A DNA stretch of 32,235 nt. It comes from an uncultured Gammaproteobacteria bacterium (GTDB lineage: Bacteria > Pseudomonadota > Gammaproteobacteria > Pseudomonadales > Pseudohongiellaceae). The notes beneath the pieces were generated by a model. It did no database searches and had not been told where the DNA came from. It saw nothing but the letters and a program-made list of their open reading frames with translations. The DNA lies in NCBI GenBank assembly GCA_903862645.1, contig CAIOZF010000227.1, positions 1 to 32,235 on the forward strand, read 5' to 3'. Positions within the stretch are counted from its first letter, which is position 1. Each line of letters begins with the position of its first letter. The translations under genes and the position numbers were made by a program. Of this stretch, positions 8,732-16,087 are shown piece by piece.

Positions 8732-10135
8732 ATGAGCATCAAAAAAGTCCGTGCGGGCATGAGCCTGTTCAAGCAAGCCCTCGTCGGCAGCTCGACCATC
8801 AATTACACAGAAGGCTCCGTCGCCAAAGCCACCTTCCTGCTGGCCGTGCCGATGATTCTTGAGATGGCGATGGAGTCGGTGTTCGCCATTGTCGATATTT
8901 TTTTCGTGGCCGGTCTTGGGCCACAGGCCGTGGCGACCGTCGGCCTGACCGAGGCGGTGATGACGCTGCTGTATGCCGTTGCGATTGGCCTGTCCATGGG
9001 CACCACAGCTATGGTGGCGCGGCGTATCGGCGAAGACAACGCAGCCGCTGCCGCCTTCGCTGCCGGGCAGGCGCTGTGGATGGGGATATTCGTCTCAGTG
9101 TTTGTAGGGATAGTCGGCGTTTTTTATGCGGGAAAAATCCTGACCCTGATGGGGGCTGAAGCGGCCGTGGTGGAAGGGGGCACGAATTACATTCAGATCA
9201 TGCTCGGCGGCTCCTTCACCGTCGTGTTTCTGTTTCTCAACAACGCGATCTTTCGAGGTGCGGGGGATGCGAGCATCGCCATGCGTTCGCTCCTGCTCGC
9301 CAATGGCATCAACATTGTGCTCGACCCCTGTCTTATCTATGGCGTAGGGCCGTTCCCAGACATGGGTGTCACCGGGGCAGCGGTCGCGACCAATATCGGT
9401 CGTGGTGTCGGCGTGCTCTATCAGCTGTGGTATCTGTGCGCGAATAACCGACGCATCCAGCTGGGTGTGCAGAATCTGATTTTAAACATGTCGGTGATAC
9501 TGGCGCTGTTCCGTATCTCCGCTGGAGGTATCGCGCAGTTCCTGATTGCCACGGCGAGCTGGGTGTTCCTGATGCGGCTGGTCTCGGATTATGGCAGTGA
9601 CGCTGTCGCCGGTTACACCATCGCGCTGCGGGTCATGATGTTCACCATATTGCCAGCGTGGGGGCTCAGCAATGCAGTCGCAACGCTGGTCGGACAGAAC
9701 CTTGGCGCCGACAAGGTGCAGCGTGCCGAGAGTACCGTGTGGCAAGTGGCTAAATACAACGTGATCTATATGGTAGCTGTGTCCTTGGTAATGCTGCTGA
9801 TGCCGCAGAGTATAATGCATATCTTCACGCAGGAACCGGCTGCGGTACGATACGGTGTCGATGCGATGCGCATCATGAGTTACGCCTACGCGTTCATGGC
9901 GGTCGGCATGGTGGTGGTACAGGCGTTCAATGGGGCGGGGGACACTATGACGCCGACCTGGATCAATGTGCTGTGCTATTGGATTGTGCAGGTGCCGGTG
10001 GCGTGGTTGCTGTCCGCGCAGTTGGACATGGGGCCGCAGGGCGTGTTCTGGTCGATCTTCGTGGCCGAGCTACTTATGGGCGTCGTGGGCGTGTACTGGT
10101 TCATGCGCGGCTCGTGGAAAACCCAGGAGGTTTAG
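8732..10135 (+). CDS. MATE-family multidrug/metabolite efflux transporter
   Basis: 467 residues, the usual length for the family, with about 12 hydrophobic helices. MATE proteins export cationic or other small molecules in exchange for Na+ or H+ across the inner membrane. Recognisable blocks are FLLAVPMILEMAMESVFAIVDIFFVAGLG (helix 1, about 36-64), GLSMGTTAMVARRIGE, FLFLNNAIFRGAGDASIAMR and, in the second half, GLSNAVATLVGQNLGA and QAFNGAGDTMTPTWIN. The two halves repeat the same pattern, as expected. The ATG at 8732 follows a weak GGAT. It stands alone between ogt and the REP-bearing gap upstream of the XdhC gene. The substrate cannot be inferred. Confidence 0.93.
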   Translation: MSIKKVRAGMSLFKQALVGSSTINYTEGSVAKATFLLAVPMILEMAMESVFAIVDIFFVAGLGPQAVATVGLTEAVMTLLYAVAIGLSMGTTAMVARRIGEDNAAAAAFAAGQALWMGIFVSVFVGIVGVFYAGKILTLMGAEAAVVEGGTNYIQIMLGGSFTVVFLFLNNAIFRGAGDASIAMRSLLLANGINIVLDPCLIYGVGPFPDMGVTGAAVATNIGRGVGVLYQLWYLCANNRRIQLGVQNLILNMSVILALFRISAGGIAQFLIATASWVFLMRLVSDYGSDAVAGYTIALRVMMFTILPAWGLSNAVATLVGQNLGADKVQRAESTVWQVAKYNVIYMVAVSLVMLLMPQSIMHIFTQEPAAVRYGVDAMRIMSYAYAFMAVGMVVVQAFNGAGDTMTPTWINVLCYWIVQVPVAWLLSAQLDMGPQGVFWSIFVAELLMGVVGVYWFMRGSWKTQEV

Positions 10136-10184
10136 TTTTGGGCTTCGTAGTCCGGTCTGTGTGAGACGCGAAGTACAGTGTCAA

Positions 10185-10229
10185 TCGCGGGCAGGCCTTG
10201 ATGCCCTCCGGGTACGCTCCCACAGTGGG
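10185..10229. repeat. Degenerate REP-like element
   Basis: TCGCGGGCAGGC (from 10185) and GCTCCCACA (to 10224) are the two halves of the window's REP-like motif, read in inverse orientation and separated by a diverged middle. A perfect CCCAC-A-GTGGG palindrome covers 10219-10229. It lies in the 174-bp gap between the MATE and XdhC genes. Confidence 0.5.
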
Positions 10230-10309
10230 ATACGTCGTTGTAATCCCGCGCGCAGTTGCTGTAAGCTCCGCTTCGCAAAAGCGGGCAACCGGTCACCAGA
10301 GGCGTCACC

Positions 10310-11335
10310 ATGCAGAGTGGACAGCAGCACATCATCACCAGCGTTTTCGAGTGGCTCAACTCCGAGCGACCGGTCTGGTTATGCACGATCCTGAAGACCT
10401 GGGGCTCCTCACCCCGACCGATCGGCTCCATGATGGCCTGCACACTGGACGGTGAGATTGCCGGCTCTATTTCCGGTGGATGCATCGAAGAAGACTTCCT
10501 CGCCCAACTGCGCGATGGCAGCCTCAAGAGCCAGTACGACATCGAGAACAAACCGTTTATTGTCAAATACGGTGTCACCGCTGAGCAGGCTGCCCGGTTG
10601 CGTCTGCCTTGTGGTGGTCAGCTGCACGTGCTGCTCGAATATATCGCTCCCAATGCCAGCGCTCGTCAGGTATTCGGCGAGCTGACCGAAGCGCTGGAAA
10701 ATCAGCGGCGCACCAGTCGAGAGGTCGATCTCCACACAGGCTTGATTCGCGTCGTGAACAGCGCTGCTGATGAAGAAGTCATTCTGAATGACGACACACT
10801 GCTGCATTGCCTGAGCCCTAAATACCGCCTACTGCTGCTCGGTGCGGGGGACGTGGCACGCTACGTCGCCGAAATGGCTATGGCATTGGAATACGAGGTG
10901 ACGCTTTGCGATCCGCGCCCGGATTATCTGGCCAACTGGCATGTGGAAGGGGTGCACCTCACTGCTGAGCTACCCGATGATGTAGTGCGTGAACACTTCA
11001 GCGATCCCTATAGCGGCATCATAGCGCTGGCGCATGACCCGCGTGTGGATGACATGGCACTGATGGAGGCACTGAAGACACAAGCGTTTTATGTGGGGGC
11101 GATGGGCTCTGACAGAACGTCGGCGAGTCGTCGCGCGAGGTTGCCGGAGCTTGGTTTGACTGCTGAGGAAATTGCCCGTCTGCATGCGCCGATCGGTTTG
11201 CAGATCGGCAGCAAGACGCCTGCCGAGATTGCGATATCCGTCATGGCTGAGGTCACCGCAGTGCGCCACGCTGGTGAACAGCGTGGCACCACCGAGGCCT
11301 GCGCGCTTGACGCTGGCGGTCCGGTCTGCGGCTAA
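10310..11335 (+). CDS. XdhC/CoxI-family molybdenum-hydroxylase maturation protein
   Basis: 341 residues. XdhC proteins bind molybdenum cofactor, help sulfurate it and insert it into xanthine-dehydrogenase-type enzymes. The N-terminal domain has the family block KTWGSSPRPIGSMMA (29-43), SISGGCIEEDF with Cys58, and LPCGGQL with Cys101; these cysteines are the usual cofactor-handling candidates. The C-terminal XdhC domain starts with a Rossmann motif (LLLLGAGDVARYVAEMA, about 174-190). It ends with MGSDRTSASRRARL and GLQIGSKTPAEIAISVMAEV. AGAGG lies 7 nt before the ATG. No hydroxylase subunits are adjacent, so the client enzyme must be elsewhere. A MocA-like nucleotidyltransferase lies at 31331-31981. 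Confidence 0.9.
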   Translation: MQSGQQHIITSVFEWLNSERPVWLCTILKTWGSSPRPIGSMMACTLDGEIAGSISGGCIEEDFLAQLRDGSLKSQYDIENKPFIVKYGVTAEQAARLRLPCGGQLHVLLEYIAPNASARQVFGELTEALENQRRTSREVDLHTGLIRVVNSAADEEVILNDDTLLHCLSPKYRLLLLGAGDVARYVAEMAMALEYEVTLCDPRPDYLANWHVEGVHLTAELPDDVVREHFSDPYSGIIALAHDPRVDDMALMEALKTQAFYVGAMGSDRTSASRRARLPELGLTAEEIARLHAPIGLQIGSKTPAEIAISVMAEVTAVRHAGEQRGTTEACALDAGGPVCG

Positions 11336-11344
11336 ATTCCGGGT

Positions 11345-11376
11345 GCCGCTGGCTCTGCTGGCAGAGGCTTGGCGGC
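11345..11376. terminator. Imperfect hairpin between convergent genes
   Basis: CTCTGC (11353-11358) and GCAGAG (11361-11366) form a perfect inner stem. GCCGC (11345-11349) and GCGGC (11372-11376) extend it. It sits in the 60-bp gap between the convergent XdhC and ppa genes, where a bidirectional terminator is expected. There is no T-run. Confidence 0.38.
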
Positions 11377-11395
11377 GTGGCTTGGTTGTTGAGTA

Positions 11396-12016
11396 CTAGT
11401 TGGAGGAACCGTACTCGTCGGCGTAATCGTCCATCGCGGCCTGAATGACCACCTTGGCGTGCTCATAACCGTAGGCAGCGCCGATAGACACCTTGTTCTC
11501 TTGACCGGGGATCAGCTTGTAGGTCAGGAAATAGTGGCGCAATCTTTCGATCAAAGCCTGTGGCAGCTCGCTGATATCATCGATGTCAGCGAACAGAGGG
11601 TCGTTCTGCAGTACGGCAATAATCTTGTCATCCGCTTCACCACCGTCCAGCATGGGCAGCCCGCCGATTACCTTGGCATTCAGAATGATCTCGGTCTTGG
11701 AGATGGGTCGTTCGCTGATGACACAGATATCCAGCGGGTCGCCGTCACCTCGACTTGCACCTGGCATCAGATCACGGCAGCGATTGCCACAGTAGGTGCG
11801 CGGAATGAAGCCATACAGGGTCGGATGCTGGGATGAAGAGCGCTGTGGGCGGTCGACACGCAGGTAACCGGTCGTCTTGTCAACTTCATATTTCACCAGA
11901 TCGAATGGGCATATCTCGATGAATGCATGAACCAGACGCGGTGCGTCAGGACCTACATCGAGTCCATGCCACGGGTGCGGACGCCAGCGGTAAAAGGGGG
12001 GCGGAAACTTTTTCAT
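11396..12016 (-). CDS. ppa: Inorganic pyrophosphatase, family I
   Basis: 206 residues. The cytoplasmic enzyme hydrolyses pyrophosphate to phosphate, pulling nucleic acid and other synthetic reactions forward. The signature [10 protein letters not shown] has metal-binding Asp91, Asp93 and Asp96. Other conserved segments are [16 protein letters not shown] (41-56), [10 protein letters not shown] (68-77), and [18 protein letters not shown]. The N-terminus ([19 protein letters not shown]) is longer and more aromatic than in E. coli Ppa, typical of a subgroup slightly larger than the 176-residue enzyme. The start at 12016 has TGAGA upstream, and an extended -10 promoter lies about 75 bp further. 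Confidence 0.93.
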   Translation of the reverse strand: MKKFPPPFYRWRPHPWHGLDVGPDAPRLVHAFIEICPFDLVKYEVDKTTGYLRVDRPQRSSSQHPTLYGFIPRTYCGNRCRDLMPGASRGDGDPLDICVISERPISKTEIILNAKVIGGLPMLDGGEADDKIIAVLQNDPLFADIDDISELPQALIERLRHYFLTYKLIPGQENKVSIGAAYGYEHAKVVIQAAMDDYADEYGSSN

Positions 12017-12091
12017 TCGGGTATCTCATTCTGGTCAGTCGTTACCCGGAGTTTGTTATTGTAGTCGGGCGGAATTGGTGAAAAGGCCGGC

Positions 12092-12100
12092 ATTATAGCA
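12092..12100 (-). promoter_or_regulatory. Extended -10 promoter for ppa
   Basis: On the minus strand TGC is followed by a perfect TATAAT (complement of 12092-12097). No good -35 is found 16-18 bp away, which is tolerated by extended -10 promoters. It would give a leader of about 70 nt before the ppa ATG. Confidence 0.58.
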
Positions 12101-12194
12101 GGGAAAGCCTAAACCACACCGCGAGCTCCGTCGATCAAACACCGCTTTGCGAACACATGGCGTGTCTCCGGCTTGATCATTTCCTGAGGAAGCG

Positions 12195-12282
12195 GGCCTG
12201 CCCGCGATGAAATTTTGGGGTCAGAGTAAAAATACAGCCTGTATTTTTACTCTGACCCCAAAATTTTAGCGCGGGCAAGGCC
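12195..12282. repeat. 88-nt nested palindrome (REP-like outer stem, 28-bp perfect inner stem)
   Basis: The inner arms 12210-12237 and 12239-12266 are perfect reverse complements of 28 bp separated by one base (C12238). They contain TTTTGGGGTCAGAG and its complement. Outside them GGCCTGCCCGCG (12195-12206) pairs with CGCGGGCAAGGCC (12270-12282) with one bulged base, leaving a 3x3 internal loop. The outer segment has the core of the REP-like motif seen elsewhere in the window. It starts 16 nt past the stop of the VOC gene (minus strand) and lies upstream of the ppa promoter. No transposase gene is nearby. Confidence 0.9.
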
Positions 12283-12297
12283 CTCTCCCATAACCAA

Positions 12298-13107
12298 TCA
12301 GCGCATATCGGGCGCGCGGTGCACCAGTTCTATGCGCGCACCCTCGGGGCCCTGCACGTAGAAGAAGTTGATGATGCCGTTGGGCAGCGTCATGTCGCGC
12401 GGCTCTGATGTGAACTCCACACCCTTGGCCTGCAGGTCAGCAATAGTCACAGCCGAATCCAGCGCACGCCAGCCGATGTGGTCGATAGAAGCTCCCTGAC
12501 TCGGGAACGTGGAATCGGCCTGAGAGATCAGCAGCCAGACATTGCCGGGGTAGAGGATGCCATCAAGGCGGCCGCGCATATTGGTGCGGATGCCGCCGAA
12601 GGTGGCCTCGTACCAGGCGAAGGTCGCCTGCGGGTCAGCGGAGCGCAAGTGTACGTGGTGGAAACCCAGGTGCTGAGCGTCTTCGATCAGTTCCATGCGG
12701 TTGCCGAACGGGTCGACAATGAAAGCCAGTTTGAACAGGCCCGGTACGTCGCGTACTTCGCTGCTCACAGTCGCGCCAGCTGCACGCACACGCTCAACCA
12801 CTGCGGCAAGATCAGTGAAGGAGAAGCCCAGATGATCCACCACACCACCCGTGCTGGGTGTGGCGGCATCGCCATTGAGGAACATGATGCGGGTCGTTCC
12901 GAACAAGAGTCTATCGGTGCGGCCGTCGATGAATTCTCCGCCGATATTGTCCTTATACCATTGGGCGGCCACTTCCGGCTCGGGTACCGCCATATGGACG
13001 TGGTCGTACATGTAGGTCTTGCTCTGCGCCTGTGCCTGGGCTGAAATCAGTCCCGGCAGACAGAACAGCATGAGGAGTACGAGACCAGTTTTGATTTTGT
13101 TGTGCAT
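12298..13107 (-). CDS. Exported two-domain VOC (glyoxalase/bleomycin-resistance superfamily) protein
   Basis: 269 residues. A signal peptide is clear: basic MHNKIK, hydrophobic TGLVLLMLFCLPGLI, then ISAQAQAQ with likely cleavage near residue 27. Two VOC modules follow. The first starts at YDHVHMAVPEPEVAAQWY (34-51, His38) and ends with NRMELIED. The second starts at HHVHLRSADPQATFAWYEATFGG and ends with ARIELVHR. The His and Glu at these places are the usual metal ligands of the superfamily. The reaction is unknown: glyoxalase, dioxygenase, epimerase or resistance function are all possible. Most VOC proteins are cytoplasmic, so export is notable. AAGGAGAG lies at ideal distance before the ATG. 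The gene appears monocistronic, with the large palindrome just past its stop. Confidence 0.85.
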   Translation of the reverse strand: MHNKIKTGLVLLMLFCLPGLISAQAQAQSKTYMYDHVHMAVPEPEVAAQWYKDNIGGEFIDGRTDRLLFGTTRIMFLNGDAATPSTGGVVDHLGFSFTDLAAVVERVRAAGATVSSEVRDVPGLFKLAFIVDPFGNRMELIEDAQHLGFHHVHLRSADPQATFAWYEATFGGIRTNMRGRLDGILYPGNVWLLISQADSTFPSQGASIDHIGWRALDSAVTIADLQAKGVEFTSEPRDMTLPNGIINFFYVQGPEGARIELVHRAPDMR

Positions 13108-13239
13108 GGAACTCTCCTTGGGTGTATCGCTGTGAATGCGTGCTGTATTTTTCTATTTATAGCGGGCAATGCGTGACGTGCGTCTAACTTACAAAGTGGC
13201 GCAAGCATAGACCTGTGTCTGTGTTGCGTCCAGCCTTGA

Positions 13240-14352
13240 TCAACTCAGTTGCACAACCTTGAACCCGTCCTGTAGACATAGCGTCGTGATGTTCTGGAAG
13301 TGCTCCGCCGCGACCTTCTCGATGGGGATGAACTGGTTGACGACCAGCAGGGCGATGCCCTTGTCGGCTAGCAGTTTTCTGATCTGGGCCAGGAATTTCG
13401 CCGCGAGCGCGCTGCTGGTGCTGAAACCCTGATGGAAGGGTGGGTTGCAGAGAATCACATCGAAACGTTCCTGCAGATGTTCGCCACAATCATCCAACGT
13501 CACGCTGACAGCAAGCTGCCTCTGCTCAAAACAGGCCTTTGCCGCGAGCACTGCTGCGGCATTGTTGTCGGTGCCACTGCATCGCGTGAAGGGCAGGTCC
13601 GCCGTCATCAGCAACAGGTAGCCATAACCGCAGCCCAGATCCAGCACTGAGCCGAGCCCGGCGCCCTTTCCCGGGCCCGCAGTCGTGCGTCCGATAAGCA
13701 CCTGGCGAGCCTCGCGGACCAGCAGTTCACTGCCGTGATCGATTTTATTCCATCCGAATACGCCGGGCTTGCTGATGAACTCCAGTCCACCGGCTTGGCA
13801 GGAGCGCAGTCTTGCGTAATCCTTGCTGTCTAGCCATTCAGGGTTGTCATTGGCGGATGCGAGCTGGGAGAACTTGCGTAATGTCGTGCAATACGCAATT
13901 CCGTGTTTTTGCAGTTGCGCCTTGTTGCGGAAGAGCTGTTCGCCATTCTTGCCATGGGTCTTGATGCCATCGTCCTTGTGCCCGAGCAGATTCAGAGTGC
14001 CGCCGGGCAGCAGCAATTTATAACCCTCGTTGATGCAGTGATGGACCAGAGCACGCTCTTTGGAGACTCGATAGACGATGCGCGCAACGCTGGTCACGGG
14101 CAGCGCCGCAAAGTCGAAATCGTTAACCAGCACCTGCTTGCCCGCAGCGCGCAATGCCTCGCCGACCTCGAAGCGATTGGTGATGGCGAGCAGCGCCGCA
14201 CGCGGGTGGATCGCCTGCAGTTGTGCTGCAGAGAGATTCTCGTCGACGATCCATAGCGTTGGCCCCTGAGCGTCGTGGGATGCATCGTTGAGCATGCCAA
14301 TCAGGAGATGTTCGAGGTGATGGCCCTGGTGGCCGGGCGTGGTCTTAGTCAT
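13240..14352 (-). CDS. RsmC/RlmG-family rRNA (guanine-N2) methyltransferase
   Basis: 370 residues with two domains, as in RsmC (16S G1207) and RlmG (23S G1835). The N-terminal half is a degenerate methyltransferase fold (LWIVDENLSAAQLQ, then VYRVSKERALVHHCIN). The C-terminal half is catalytic: GVFGWNKIDHGSELL (197-211), SAM-binding motif VLDLGCGYG (236-244) and the catalytic CNPPFHQG (302-309). It uses S-adenosylmethionine to modify guanine exocyclic amines. RsmC and RlmG cannot be told apart safely here, so no symbol is given. Its ATG overlaps the rsuA stop by 4 bp (ATGA), linking two rRNA-modification enzymes in one operon. Confidence 0.85.
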   Translation of the reverse strand: MTKTTPGHQGHHLEHLLIGMLNDASHDAQGPTLWIVDENLSAAQLQAIHPRAALLAITNRFEVGEALRAAGKQVLVNDFDFAALPVTSVARIVYRVSKERALVHHCINEGYKLLLPGGTLNLLGHKDDGIKTHGKNGEQLFRNKAQLQKHGIAYCTTLRKFSQLASANDNPEWLDSKDYARLRSCQAGGLEFISKPGVFGWNKIDHGSELLVREARQVLIGRTTAGPGKGAGLGSVLDLGCGYGYLLLMTADLPFTRCSGTDNNAAAVLAAKACFEQRQLAVSVTLDDCGEHLQERFDVILCNPPFHQGFSTSSALAAKFLAQIRKLLADKGIALLVVNQFIPIEKVAAEHFQNITTLCLQDGFKVVQLS

Positions 14353-15044
14353 GGCAAAAAGCTCTGTATTTCAGTTTCGGTGAGGGCGCGGGTCTGACCC
14401 TCTGCCAGGGTGTCATCGAGGGTAATCGTGCCAATGCTCTCACGATGCAGGCTCAGTACGTGATTGCCGCAGGCGGCGAACATGCGCTTGACCTGATGGT
14501 AGCGTCCCTCATTGAGTGTCACGCGTGCGCCGTTGTCCGGCAGGGCCTCGCACTGGGCCGGCGCCGTTGGTTTGTCTTCGCCGCGCAGTAGCATACCGGC
14601 GGCGAAGCTGTCGATGGTCTGCTGACCGAGTGGCTCCTGCAGCGTCGCGCGGTAGACCTTGCTGAAAAGGTGTTTGGGGGAGGTCACGCGGTGCAGCCAT
14701 TGGCCATCGTCGCTGAGCAGAACCAGCCCGGTGGTGTCGATGTCCAACCGTCCGCCGATGCTCAGCCCCTCTTTGTCCATGTCAACGATCAGGTCGAGCA
14801 CCGTCGGATGGTCGCCGTCTTCATTAGCGCAGACATAACCAACGGGTTTGTGCAGCATCAGGTAACGCGGCCCTGCGATATGCAGATCCTGACCTTCCAT
14901 ACTGACCACATCGGTTTCCGCCACCTGATAGGCGGCGTTGCTGACCATGGTGCCGTTGACCTGGACCTGGCGCTTGCGGATCAAACGCTTGCTGATCTCC
15001 CTCGGCAGGCCGGTGGCGTGACTTACAAATTTATCCAGACGCAT
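14349..15044 (-). CDS. rsuA: 16S rRNA pseudouridine(516) synthase
   Basis: 231 residues, the same length as E. coli RsuA. It isomerises U516 of 16S rRNA to pseudouridine. An S4 RNA-binding domain (MRLDKFVSHATGLPR..., 1-50) is followed by the synthase domain with YLMLHKPVGYVCAN (61-74) and the catalytic GGRLDIDTTGLVLLSDDG, where Asp101 should be the nucleophile. GRYHQVKRMFAACGNHVLSLHR is the conserved C-terminal block. The frame is open further upstream, but the ATG at 15044 fits the family start exactly and has AGGAAAA about 9 nt before it. The start overlaps the mtfA 3' end by 14 bp, and the stop overlaps the next methyltransferase start. Confidence 0.93.
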   Translation of the reverse strand: MRLDKFVSHATGLPREISKRLIRKRQVQVNGTMVSNAAYQVAETDVVSMEGQDLHIAGPRYLMLHKPVGYVCANEDGDHPTVLDLIVDMDKEGLSIGGRLDIDTTGLVLLSDDGQWLHRVTSPKHLFSKVYRATLQEPLGQQTIDSFAAGMLLRGEDKPTAPAQCEALPDNGARVTLNEGRYHQVKRMFAACGNHVLSLHRESIGTITLDDTLAEGQTRALTETEIQSFLP

Positions 15045-15936
15045 GCGGCGATTTTCCTGAGTCAGTGTGCTTATTGAATGCTTGCAGGCGACCAGCCGGA
15101 GGTGGTGGCTGCCACTCGCGCGGATCGACCCGATAGTAGGCCAGCAGTTCGGCGAAAAGTTCGGGATGAGCGCTGGCCATCTCATGTGGGCGTTCGTAAA
15201 AAGTCTCTGTCACTACTGCGAAGAATTCTGCGGGATCGCTGGCCCCATAGGGGTCAATGAGTGTTTCGCGATTCTCGTCACTGGCGCGCTGCAGCGCCGC
15301 ATATTCCCGTGCGAACACCTGTGCCCAATTGCGATAGTCGCTCTTTTTGTAGAGCAATGGTGCGCCATTAGTGACGCCGGATTCGTGATCGAGTTGATGT
15401 GCGAATTCGTGCAGCACCACATTCTGGCCGTCGGCGAAACTGCTGAGTCCGTGCTCCACACTGTCCCATGCCAGAATGACTTTGCCGACGCTCCAGGATT
15501 CCCCCGCGAGGTAATTCTCTTCCTCGGTGACCACACCAGATTCATCGTGGTGTTCACGGTCGACGACAAAACCGGAAGGGTAGACGAGAATGCTGCGCAG
15601 GTCCTGATATTCGTTACTGGTGCGATTTAGCAGCAGCAAACAGGCGTGGGCCGCAATTGTCACACGGATCTCATCGGTGATGACTAGCTCGCCACAACCG
15701 ATGAATTCCTTGCTGTCCAGGAAGCGGATGATCAGCCTGCGCAACTGCTCCTGCTGGTTGGGCCACATGGCTCGGTACACCTTGAGATTGTCACGGAGAA
15801 TCATCAGCCATGCGGGCGGAAATGGTGTTGCGTCGAGTTTGCGGCGCCGGTAGCGCGGATAGACGAACAGCAGGAGCGCGACTGCGACGACAATCAACCA
15901 CAGCGCGATGAGAGTGAGGGTGGTACTTAGGTCCAT
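15031..15936 (-). CDS. mtfA: MtfA-family zinc peptidase (M90), membrane-anchored
   Basis: 301 residues. MtfA in E. coli is a cytoplasmic metallopeptidase that binds the repressor Mlc and so affects the glucose phosphotransferase system. The zinc motif HEFAHQLD has His176, Glu177 and His180; the third ligand is probably Glu237 in DPAEFFAVVTE. The block VVTEEENYLAGESWSVGKVILAWDSV is also typical. An N-terminal hydrophobic helix (about 7-26, LTLIALWLIVVAVALLLFVYP) followed by RYRRRK suggests inner-membrane anchoring with the catalytic domain inside. The C-terminus is a Pro-rich tail after the conserved domain. It is the first gene of an overlapping three-gene operon with rsuA and an rRNA methyltransferase. 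Whether Mlc is its partner here is not shown. Confidence 0.88.
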   Translation of the reverse strand: MDLSTTLTLIALWLIVVAVALLLFVYPRYRRRKLDATPFPPAWLMILRDNLKVYRAMWPNQQEQLRRLIIRFLDSKEFIGCGELVITDEIRVTIAAHACLLLLNRTSNEYQDLRSILVYPSGFVVDREHHDESGVVTEEENYLAGESWSVGKVILAWDSVEHGLSSFADGQNVVLHEFAHQLDHESGVTNGAPLLYKKSDYRNWAQVFAREYAALQRASDENRETLIDPYGASDPAEFFAVVTETFYERPHEMASAHPELFAELLAYYRVDPREWQPPPPAGRLQAFNKHTDSGKSPHASG

Positions 15937-15956
15937 GCAGGTAACCCGCAGGACTC

Positions 15957-15979
15957 TGTGGGCGCGGGCCCGCGCGGGC
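15957..15979. repeat. REP-like palindrome upstream of mtfA
   Basis: TGTGGGCGCGGGCCCGCGCGGGC-type element. It has a perfect 14-bp GC palindrome at 15962-15975 and starts with the TGTGGG edge typical of the family. Confidence 0.55.
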
Positions 15980-16016
15980 TATCTGTTCCGCTGCCAAGGC
16001 AATAGAAACCATGGCG

Positions 16017-16067
16017 GGCAGGCAGGCTTCCACAAGCAATCACCGGCATGCCGGCTCCCACGGGCGG
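16017..16067. repeat. REP-like element downstream of pilU
   Basis: A perfect 12-bp palindrome CCGGCATGCCGG (16043-16054) runs into CTCCCACGGGCGGG. An imperfect partner, GGGCAGGCAGGCTTCCAC, lies at 16017-16034. It occupies the 151-bp gap between pilU and mtfA, next to the copy at 15957, so the two may form a pair. Confidence 0.5.
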
Positions 16068-16087
16068 GATGCTCAGGGTCAGGCGCC

